A DNA stretch of 64,000 nucleotides from NCBI RefSeq assembly GCF_003646465.1, contig NZ_QZEX01000005.1, positions 304,649 to 368,648 on the forward strand, given 5' to 3'. A program made the position numbers and the translations under genes. This DNA is from Chachezhania antarctica (GTDB lineage: Bacteria > Pseudomonadota > Alphaproteobacteria > Rhodobacterales > Rhodobacteraceae). Shown one piece after another: positions 57,782 to 64,000 of this stretch. The notes below the pieces were generated by a model. That model worked only from the letters and a program-made list of their open reading frames with translations, made no database searches and was not told the DNA's origin. How positions within the stretch are numbered: position 1 is the first letter of the stretch; every line of letters begins with the position of its first letter.

Positions 57782-58069
57782 ATGCGCCCCAGACCCGACA
57801 TGGCCCGACCCGGCCCCCGCCTCGCGGGCGCGCTGCTCGTGGCGGCACTGTGCCTTTCGGCCTGCGAAAAGGTCCCGGGCCTCGACGACCCGCTGCCGCC
57901 GGATCTTGAAAAGGCAGACTATCCCGCGCTGGTTCCCCTGCCCCCGTCGCTCTTCGACGTGACCAGCCCGGACGACGATGCCAGCGAGGTCGAGGCGGAT
58001 CTGAGCGCGCGCGCCAGCCGGTTGAAGTCCCGGGCCAACGCGCTGCGCCAGCAGACACCGCCCGACTGA
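57782..58069 (+). CDS. Small lipoprotein of unknown function
   Basis: 95 residues, or 89 from the ATG at 57800. A lipoprotein signal GALLVAALCLSAC ends in the lipobox LSAC, giving a lipidated Cys. The mature part is Pro- and Asp-rich, with a DDPLPPDLEKADYPALVPLP stretch and a short C-terminal helix (SARASRLKSRANALRQQ). No family recognised. It lies 117 bases upstream of hom on the same strand and may share its promoter. Confidence 0.6.
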   Translation: MRPRPDMARPGPRLAGALLVAALCLSACEKVPGLDDPLPPDLEKADYPALVPLPPSLFDVTSPDDDASEVEADLSARASRLKSRANALRQQTPPD

Positions 58070-58186
58070 TCCCTGCCTGCCCATGCTTCGCAAGGGCGCG
58101 TTGCACCTTTACGCCAATAGGGCTAAGCCAGCAGTGAATGCAGGTGCAGCAAAGCCCTGCGGGAACAACATGGAAAGGAGACGCGG

Positions 58187-59473
58187 ATGGCAGATCCGTT
58201 GCGTCTGGGTATCGCCGGGCTTGGAACCGTTGGAGCAGGGGTGGTGGGCATCGTCCAGCGCCATGCAGATCTTCTGACAGCCCGCACCGGACGTACAATC
58301 GCCATCACGTCCGTCTCTGCCCGCGACCGGTCCAAGGACCGCGGCGTCGACCTGTCGGCCTATGCGTGGGAAGACGATCCCGTGACCCTTGCCAAACGCG
58401 ATGACGTGGACATCTTCGTCGAACTGATGGGCGGCGACAGCGGCCCGGCACTCGACGCCACGAAGGCCGCGCTGGCGGCCGGCAAGGATGTCGTCACCGC
58501 CAACAAGGCCATGCTGGCCCATCACGGACAGGCGCTTGCCGAAGCGGCCGAAGCGGCTGGCCGCACGATCCGGTTCGAAGCCGCCGTCGCCGGCGGCATC
58601 CCGGTGGTCAAGGCGCTGACGGAATCGCTCGCCGGCAACAAGATCACCCGCGTGATGGGGGTCATGAACGGGACCTGCAATTACATCCTGACCCGGATGG
58701 AAAGCGCGGGCCTGCCCTATGATGACGTCTTTGCCGAAGCCGATGCGCTCGGGTTCCTCGAAGCCGATCCAACGCTCGACGTCGGCGGGATCGACGCCGG
58801 GCACAAGCTGGCGCTGCTCGCGTCGATTGCCTTCGGCACCAAGCCCGATTTCGACGGCATGCGGATCGAGGGGATCGAGCGGATTTCCATCGACGATATC
58901 AACCGCGCCGCAGACATGGGCTATCGCATCAAGCTTCTGGGCGTGGCCCAGCAGACGGCCGACGGCGTCGAACAGCGGATGCAGCCCTGCCTTGTGCCCG
59001 CAAGCTCTCCCATCGGGCAGCTGGAAGGCGGCACCAACATGGTGGTGATCGAAGGCGACGCGGTCGAACAGATCGTGCTGCGCGGCCCCGGCGCGGGCCA
59101 AGGCCCGACCGCCAGTGCGGTGATGGGCGATGTCTGCGACCTGGCCCGCGGCATCCGCATCCCGACCTTCGGGCAGCCCGCCGGCACGCTGGCCGACAGC
59201 CCCCCGGCCCGGTCCGCCCGGCCCGCGCCCTATTACCTGCGGATGACACTGGCCGACAAACCCGGCGCGTTGGCCAAGGTGGCGACCATCCTGGGCCAGC
59301 ACGAGCTGTCCATCGACAGGATGCGGCAATACGACCACGCCGAACTCGAGGCGCCGGTGCTTATCGTGACGCACGCCGCCGCCCCGGATGCGCTCGACGC
59401 GGCCCTGCGTGCGCTGGAGACGACCGATGTCGTCCTGGCCCCGCCCGTCGCGCTCCGGATCGAAGCGGTATGA
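58187..59473 (+). CDS. hom: Homoserine dehydrogenase
   Basis: 428 residues after AAAGGAG. NAD-binding domain (LGIAGLGTVGAGVVGIV and VVTANKAMLAHHG with the catalytic-region Lys), substrate domain (GVMNGTCNYILTRME, FLEADPTLDVGGIDAGHKLA), and a C-terminal ACT domain (LRMTLADKPGALAKVATIL) for threonine feedback. It reduces aspartate semialdehyde to homoserine for threonine and methionine synthesis. glpX follows 66 bases later in the same direction. Confidence 0.97.
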   Translation: MADPLRLGIAGLGTVGAGVVGIVQRHADLLTARTGRTIAITSVSARDRSKDRGVDLSAYAWEDDPVTLAKRDDVDIFVELMGGDSGPALDATKAALAAGKDVVTANKAMLAHHGQALAEAAEAAGRTIRFEAAVAGGIPVVKALTESLAGNKITRVMGVMNGTCNYILTRMESAGLPYDDVFAEADALGFLEADPTLDVGGIDAGHKLALLASIAFGTKPDFDGMRIEGIERISIDDINRAADMGYRIKLLGVAQQTADGVEQRMQPCLVPASSPIGQLEGGTNMVVIEGDAVEQIVLRGPGAGQGPTASAVMGDVCDLARGIRIPTFGQPAGTLADSPPARSARPAPYYLRMTLADKPGALAKVATILGQHELSIDRMRQYDHAELEAPVLIVTHAAAPDALDAALRALETTDVVLAPPVALRIEAV

Positions 59474-59539
59474 TCTTTCCGGCCCCGCGGAATATCGCGT
59501 GGCCCATCGTTGCGACCCTATTCAGACCGGAGTGATTTC

Positions 59540-60505
59540 ATGACTACCCAAACCAGCGATTTCGACGACGACATGCTCTCGCTCGCCATCGCCCGGGTCT
59601 CGGAGATGGCGGCCATCGCTTCGGCCAAGCTGATCGGACGCGGCGACAAGGAAGCCGCCGACCAGGCCGCCGTGAACGCGATGCGGGAAGAGCTGAACAA
59701 GCTGGCCATCGCCGGTGTCGTCGTGATCGGCGAAGGCGAACGCGACGAGGCGCCGATGCTCTATATCGGCGAAGAGGTCGGCACCGGCGAAGGCCCGGGC
59801 GTCGACATCGCGCTGGACCCGCTGGAAGGCACCTCGCTGACCGCGGTGGACATGCCCAACGCGCTGACCGTGATCTCGATGGGCCCGCGGCATTCGATGC
59901 TGCACGCGCCCGACGTCTACATGGAAAAGCTGGCCATCGGGCCGGGCTATGCCGACGGTGTCGTGCAGCTGTCGATGAGCCCGGCCGAGCGGGTCGAGGC
60001 GCTGGCCGCCGCCAAGGGCGTAGCGCCGGGCGACATCAAGGTCTGCATCCTCGACCGTCCGCGGCACGAGGAGATGATCGCGGGCGTGCGGTCGACCGGG
60101 GCCGCGGTGCGCCTGATCTCCGACGGTGACGTGGCCGGCGTGATGCATTGCGCCGAACCCGGCACGGGCATCGACATGTACATGGGCTCGGGCGGGGCGC
60201 CGGAAGGCGTGCTGGCGGCCTCGGCGCTGAAATGCATGGGCGGGCAGATCCAGACGAAGCTGCTGTTCCGCAACGATGACGAACGCGGCCGCGCGGCCAA
60301 AGCCGGGATCACGGACCTGGACCGCATCTACAACCGCGACGACATGGTGTCGGGCGACGTGCTGTTCGCCGCGTCGGGCGTGACCGGCGGGTCGCTGCTG
60401 CCGGAAGTGAAGAAGGCCGGGGGCCGGGTCATCACCGAGACGCTGGTGCTGCGGTCGAAAACCGGCGAGGTCCGCCGCATCCGCCGCGAGGCACCGCTGG
60501 ACTGA
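59540..60505 (+). CDS. glpX: Fructose-1,6-bisphosphatase class II
   Basis: 321 residues from ATG 59540. GlpX fold with acidic metal motifs: VVVIGEGERDEAPMLYIGEE, IALDPLEGTSLTAVDMPNA (Li-sensitive phosphatase type) and ISDGDVAGVMHCAEPGTGID. It performs the gluconeogenic step fructose-1,6-bisphosphate to fructose-6-phosphate. Co-directional with hom; followed by an R2 copy and a strong terminator. Confidence 0.95.
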   Translation: MTTQTSDFDDDMLSLAIARVSEMAAIASAKLIGRGDKEAADQAAVNAMREELNKLAIAGVVVIGEGERDEAPMLYIGEEVGTGEGPGVDIALDPLEGTSLTAVDMPNALTVISMGPRHSMLHAPDVYMEKLAIGPGYADGVVQLSMSPAERVEALAAAKGVAPGDIKVCILDRPRHEEMIAGVRSTGAAVRLISDGDVAGVMHCAEPGTGIDMYMGSGGAPEGVLAASALKCMGGQIQTKLLFRNDDERGRAAKAGITDLDRIYNRDDMVSGDVLFAASGVTGGSLLPEVKKAGGRVITETLVLRSKTGEVRRIRREAPLD

Positions 60506-60538
60506 TCTTCCCGGCCGGGACTGGCGCGGTTGGCGTGC

Positions 60539-60570
60539 GCCTCCGGCGGGAGTATTTGGAGAAAGAAGAA
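60539..60570 (+). repeat. R2 repeat copy, after glpX
   Basis: GCCTCCGGCGGGAGTATTTG followed by GAGAAAGAAGAA, 34 bases after the glpX stop in the sense orientation; CTCC-GGCG-GGAG forms the mini-hairpin. Confidence 0.7.
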
Positions 60571-60596
60571 GGCCGGGAGGGGGTTCCCGGCCTTTT
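60571..60596 (+). terminator. glpX Rho-independent terminator
   Basis: 8-bp stem GGCCGGGA / TCCCGGCC with a six-base loop and TTTT immediately after. It stands only 17 bases before the recJ ATG. Confidence 0.85.
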
Positions 60597-60613
60597 GCAT
60601 CGGGGGAGCGGGC

Positions 60614-62356
60614 ATGAGCTATCTGGGGGTCGAGACATCGTTGACGGGGCGGCGCTGGGTCGGGCCGACGCTGGAGGCCGACCGGGCCGCCGACGCCATG
60701 GTGCGCATCACGGGGCTCGACCGCGCGGTGTGCCAGGTGCTGGTGCGCCGCGGCGTGCCGGCAGAGGAGGCGGCGGTGTTTCTTGAGCCCAGGCTGCGCG
60801 ATCTGCTGCCCGATCCCCGGACCCTGAAGGACATGGAAAAGGCCGCGGCGCGGGTCCTGTCGGCGGTCAGCCGGCGCGAGAAGATCGCCATCTTTGCCGA
60901 TTACGATGTCGATGGCGGGTCTTCGGCCGCGCTTCTGATCACGTGGCTGCGCGCGCTGGGGCGCGAGGCGACGCTGTATGTGCCCGACCGGATCGACGAG
61001 GGCTACGGCCCCAACGTCCCCGCCATGCAGGCGCTGGCGAAAGCGCATGACCTGATCATCTGCGTCGATTGCGGGACGCTGTCGCACGAACCCATCGCCG
61101 CGGCGACGGGCGCGGATGTCGTGGTGCTGGACCACCATCTGGGGGGCGAGACGCTGCCGACCGCGCTGGCGGTCGTGAACCCGAACCGGCAGGATGAGGA
61201 TGGCGATCTGGGCTATCTTTGCGCGGCCGGGGTGGTCTTCCTGATGCTGGTCGAAGCCGGGCGGCAGATGCGCGAGGCCGGCGCCAAGGGGCCGGACCTG
61301 ATGGCGCTGCTGGATCTGGTGGCGCTGGCCACCGTGGCCGACGTGGCGCCGCTGATCGGCGTGAACCGCGCGCTGGTGCGGCAGGGGCTGGTGATCATGG
61401 CGCGGCGGGAACGGGCCGGGCTGGTGGCCTTGTGCGATGTCTCGCGGCTGGATACGGCACCGACCTGCTATTCGCTGGGCTTCCTGCTGGGCCCACGGGT
61501 CAATGCCGGCGGGCGGATCGGCAAGGCGGATCTTGGCGCGCGGCTCCTGTCCACACTCGACCCGCACGAGGCGCAGGCCATGGCCGCGCGGCTGGACGAG
61601 CTGAACACCGACCGCCGCGCGATCGAGGCCGCGGTGCGCGAGACCGCGATGGCACAGGCCGAAGCCCGCGGGCTGGAGGCGCCGCTGGTCTGGGCGGCGG
61701 GCGAAGGCTGGCATCCGGGCGTCGTGGGCATCGTGGCCGCACGGCTGAAGGAGGCCACGAACCGACCTGCCGTGGTGATCGGGCTGGCGGGCGACGAGGG
61801 CAAGGGATCGGGCCGGTCGGTGGCGGGTGTCGATCTGGGCGCCTCGATCCACCGGCTGGAAAGCGAGGGCCTGCTGCTCCGCGGCGGCGGACACAAGATG
61901 GCGGCCGGGCTGACCGTCGCGCGCGACAAGCTGGAACCGGCGATGGAGCGACTGTCCGAACTCCTGGGAAAGCAGGGGGCAGGTGCGGCGGGTCCGGCCG
62001 ATCTGCGGCTGGACGGCACGCTGATGGCATCGGCCGCACAGGTCCCGCTGATCGAGAAGATCGAGACGGCAGGCCCCTACGGCGCGGGCGCCCCTGCCCC
62101 GCGTTTCGCGCTGCCCGACATGGGCGTGACCTTTGCCAAGCAGGTGGGCGAAGGCCACCTGAAAGTGACGCTGACCGATGGCATGGGCACGAAGCTGGAG
62201 GCGATCTCGTTCGGCGCGTGGGACAGCCCCCTGGGCCAGCGGATGGCGCAGCACGGCGGCGGGCGCTTTCACGTTGCGGGACGGCTTGAGGTCAACACCT
62301 GGAACGGCCGGCAGACCGCGCAGCTGAAGCTGGACGACGCCGCCGAAGCGGGCTGA
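60614..62356 (+). CDS. recJ: Single-stranded-DNA-specific exonuclease RecJ
   Basis: 580 residues from ATG 60614; GGGGGAGCGG precedes it. DHH motifs: IAIFADYDVDGGSSAALLIT, ICVDCGTLSHEPIA, VVLDHHLGGETLPTALAVVN, then the DHHA1 part (GEGWHPGVVGIVAARLKEAT, GGGHKMAAGLTVAR) and an OB-type C-terminal domain. RecJ degrades ssDNA 5' to 3' in recombination and mismatch repair. A strong terminator sits directly upstream, so recJ needs its own promoter inside or before that hairpin, or read-through. Confidence 0.95.
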   Translation: MSYLGVETSLTGRRWVGPTLEADRAADAMVRITGLDRAVCQVLVRRGVPAEEAAVFLEPRLRDLLPDPRTLKDMEKAAARVLSAVSRREKIAIFADYDVDGGSSAALLITWLRALGREATLYVPDRIDEGYGPNVPAMQALAKAHDLIICVDCGTLSHEPIAAATGADVVVLDHHLGGETLPTALAVVNPNRQDEDGDLGYLCAAGVVFLMLVEAGRQMREAGAKGPDLMALLDLVALATVADVAPLIGVNRALVRQGLVIMARRERAGLVALCDVSRLDTAPTCYSLGFLLGPRVNAGGRIGKADLGARLLSTLDPHEAQAMAARLDELNTDRRAIEAAVRETAMAQAEARGLEAPLVWAAGEGWHPGVVGIVAARLKEATNRPAVVIGLAGDEGKGSGRSVAGVDLGASIHRLESEGLLLRGGGHKMAAGLTVARDKLEPAMERLSELLGKQGAGAAGPADLRLDGTLMASAAQVPLIEKIETAGPYGAGAPAPRFALPDMGVTFAKQVGEGHLKVTLTDGMGTKLEAISFGAWDSPLGQRMAQHGGGRFHVAGRLEVNTWNGRQTAQLKLDDAAEAG

Positions 62357-62465
62357 AACGGCGGCCCGGGCGGACGTCGCGGCACCCGCAAAAAAGCGTG
62401 CCCGGGCCGCGATTTTTCCCTTGCGCGGCCGCGGCGGATTCCATAGGTAACCGCTCACGCCGCGT

Positions 62466-62540
62466 GGCCCGTTCGTCTATCGGTTAGGACGCCAGGTTTT
62501 CAACCTGGAAAGAGGGGTTCGATTCCCCTACGGGCTACCA
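62466..62540 (+). tRNA. tRNA-Glu (TTC)
   Basis: 75 bases including CCA. Acceptor GGCCCGT / ACGGGCT with G1-U72, D-arm GTC..GAC, anticodon stem CCAGG / CCTGG with loop TTTTCAA (anticodon TTC), T-arm AGGGG-TTCGATT-CCCCT, discriminator A and encoded CCA. The region after it looks accessory (IS-broken transporter gene). Confidence 0.96.
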
Positions 62541-63084
62541 CTTTTCTTCCCACATTCCCGCGCATTGACCGCAGCCTTTCGGCACCGTTGCAACGACGGT
62601 GGCCTGCCTCCTTTCCGTGGTTCCATGGCTGGGTCGCCTCCTGCGAATCAGCCTCCCGACTGTGGTTCCGCCTGTACCCTTGGCATGGATTGCCGGGACG
62701 CGTTTTGCCTGGCTTTCCCGTCATGGCGTCGCCCAAGAAAAGCGCTGGTACACCAGATTGTCAGCTGTCCAGCCGGACACCGGGTAAATGCGTCGGCTTC
62801 CCATAGTTCAAAGCCAATTTTTTGCGCGTCTGCAGGCATTTCAGGCTGGAAGTTTGTGCGCGATGCGCGACAATCCGACCTAGTGCGACATTCGGTTTGC
62901 ACTCTGGTATCTGGTAGACCACAATACCACTGGGGAGGAGCACCGTGCGACGAGGATGAGGAGGTCCGAGGACTCGCACTCCGCTCCACCGAAATTGCAG
63001 TCACCCGGCAACACGGCCGACCCCCCGCGAGGTACGCTTCGCGGTCTGGTCTGTTGCGGCAACTGAGACGTAGGAGGACAAGTA
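62541..63084. other. Region between tRNA-Glu and the Nramp-like gene
   Basis: 544 bases without a convincing gene. No tRNA-end repeat was found. The right half holds a candidate promoter TTGCAC (62897-62902), 17 bases, CACAAT (62920-62925) and a hairpin CCGCGA..TCGCGG (63025-63044), implying a ~150-base leader before the transporter start. Confidence 0.45.
62905..62929. promoter_or_regulatory. Nested TGGT/ACCA operator over the transporter promoter
   Basis: Outer arms TGGTAT (62905) and ATACCA (62924) enclose an inner TGGT-AG-ACCA (62912-62921), covering the spacer and -10 of the promoter above. TGGT-Nx-ACCA palindromes are typical of GntR-family regulators; no such gene is in view. Confidence 0.5.
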
Positions 63085-63874
63085 TTGAGCACCATCACGA
63101 CGGATACCCCGGTCAAGGGCGATGGCCAGATCGACGCGGGCACCGCACCGGGCGAACCGATCTATCTGGACGCGCCGGGCACCACCCTGAAGGACACGTG
63201 GGTCAACGCAGGGCCCGGCATCGCCGCCGCAATGACGGGGATCGGCGCCAGCCACATCATGCACGGCCCAACGGCCGGTGCACAGTTCGGATATGCGCTG
63301 CTGTGGATCATTCCCGCAGCCTACATCCTTAAATACTGCTGTTTCGAGTTCGCCCATCGCTACACGATGGTCAAAGGCGAAACCATCATGAACGCCTATG
63401 GCCGGGTCGGTCAGTGGCCGTTCTGGTACCTTGGCTTCCAGTCGCTCGCCAACACCTTCGGCATCGCCGGACGGGCGCTTGGCTGCGGTGCGATGCTATG
63501 GGCGGCCTTCCCGTTCATGTCGCTCGAGGCATGGTCGATCAGCGTTCTGTTGGTCACGGTCGCGATCCTCTGGCTTGGCAAGTACGAGGTGTTCGAAGGC
63601 GTGGTCAAAATCGCGATCATCGTTTTCGCCCTGTCGTCCTTCGTCGCCTTCGCGCTTCAGGCACCGCCCCCGGGCGAATACATGGCACGGCTTCTGCCGT
63701 CGCTGCCGCCCGCTGGCGCGATGATCCTGTTCGGGTCCATGTGGGGCTACTTCCCGACCACGACCGAAGTCTCGGCGATGCAGTCGAACTGGGCCGTCGA
63801 GAAGAAGAGCGGCATGGTCTACGTCAAGGAGATGCGCGACAAGGGTCACACGGTCGAGGTTCACCCCGACTACA
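63085..63874 (+). pseudogene. Nramp-like transporter gene, interrupted by an IS element
   Basis: Starts at TTG 63085, seven bases after AGGAGG. About 263 residues remain before the insertion. Membrane segments such as FGYALLWIIPAAYILKYC, SISVLLVTVAILWLG and IAIIVFALSSFVAFAL resemble the Nramp/SLC11 family, as does the GPGIAAAMTGIGASH opening helix. The canonical DPGN of helix 1 is GASH here, and the helix-6 MPH is FPT, so substrate is probably not a classical Mn/Fe ion. The frame runs in without stop into the IS left end after HPDY. Confidence 0.7.
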
Positions 63875-64000
63875 GGGCATCTCTAAAAATTGCCCTGACC
63901 TTGGCGCTGCGATATCGTGACTTGGTGAACCGGCATATAGGGGATGCAGCAATGACGCAGATGGGTTTCTTTGATCTTTCGGACCGTTATGCGAGCCTTG
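63875..64000 (+). mobile_element. IS5-family insertion sequence, left end (truncated by the window)
   Basis: From about 63875 (GGGCATCTCTAAAAATTGCC) the sequence changes from transporter code to an IS end with a short leader, then a transposase start at 63952. The right end and target duplication lie outside. The exact boundary is uncertain by a few bases. Confidence 0.7.
63952..64000 (+). CDS. IS5-family transposase, N-terminal fragment
   Basis: Sixteen residues, MTQMGFFDLSDRYASL, visible before the window ends; this opening is characteristic of IS5-family (IS5/IS1031-type) transposases. It is in the same frame as the upstream transporter fragment. The rest lies beyond the window. Confidence 0.75.
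   Translation, partial: MTQMGFFDLSDRYASL

Noticed and set aside
62541..62760. Integration (att) site of an island at tRNA-Glu
   Set aside because: The gene content beyond looks accessory, but I found no direct repeat of the tRNA 3' end and no integrase in the window.
62945..62959. Tiny leader frame GTG-CGA-CGA-GGA-TGA after GGGGAGGAG, upstream of the transporter
   Set aside because: Four codons cannot be distinguished from chance; no attenuator-like partner hairpin with a T-run was found.

Overview
The window is a high-GC chromosomal segment from an alphaproteobacterium, most likely a member of the Rhodobacterales (Roseobacter/Paracoccaceae group). The support is a PHA locus ordered phaZ/phaC-phaP-phaR with PhaR operators of the Rhodobacter type, a LexA box of the alphaproteobacterial GTTC-N7-GTTC form, a histidine tRNA without an encoded G at position -1, an OxyR-KatG pair, the riboflavin/nusB/nrdR gene set, a four-subunit sarcosine oxidase operon and a dnaG-rpoD neighbourhood. 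Third codon positions are overwhelmingly G or C, so many long antisense open frames are not genes.

Layout: 1-4249 holds a polyamine/amine catabolic block (two glutamine-synthetase-like ligases, a class I amidotransferase and an FAD amine oxidase). 4373-5608 is a stand-alone DegT-type aminotransferase. 5744-10355 is polyhydroxyalkanoate storage (regulator, phasin, synthase, depolymerase). 10361-15404 holds a DUF6151 protein and a minus-strand operon with an MFS exporter, two alpha/beta hydrolases, an M15-peptidase-like protein and a hydrolase homologue lacking its nucleophile. 15511-17490 is thrS. 17713-20275 is a bufferin-type operon (DUF2282 precursor, DUF692/MNIO enzyme, DUF2063 partner, DoxX). 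20398-25838 is a set of single genes (ArsC-like, cold shock, thyX, AraC regulator with divergent hydrolase, glyoxalase, DUF1801). 25957-29202 is oxyR and katG. 29440-31661 has tRNA-His, a GNAT protein, a DUF6324-like protein, mmcB with a LexA box, a candidate structured RNA and a small membrane protein. 31776-41750 is nusB-ribH-ribBX-hyp-ribE, three capsule genes on the opposite strand, then ribD-nrdR. 41896-43344 has YjbQ and two paralogous secreted proteins. 43485-47863 is rpoD and dnaG. 47903-53260 is a small secreted protein and soxBDAG. 53493-62356 has a glutamate dehydrogenase, a PH-like membrane protein, pirin, a TetR regulator, a lipoprotein, hom, glpX and recJ. 62466-64000 has tRNA-Glu followed by a non-canonical Nramp-like transporter gene broken by an IS5-type element that runs off the end.

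How the genes work together: carbon and nitrogen scavenging (polyamines, sarcosine, glutamate) feeds central metabolism and PHA storage; OxyR/KatG, the bufferin operon and MmcB deal with peroxide, probably copper, and DNA damage; the rib cluster supplies flavins for the flavoenzymes. No complete prophage, CRISPR array or rRNA operon was seen.

The least explained signals are non-coding. A short repeat with a covarying GGATC..GATCC hairpin lies in the sense orientation 50-70 bases after four different genes. A second repeat family of mini-terminators also follows genes. A 19-bp perfect inverted repeat closes the capsule insertion. Tandem DnaA boxes lie upstream of thyX. The most likely protein novelties are the serine-less hydrolase homologue and the Nramp-like transporter that lacks the canonical metal-binding motifs. 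The bufferin operon is striking but matches a system already described.
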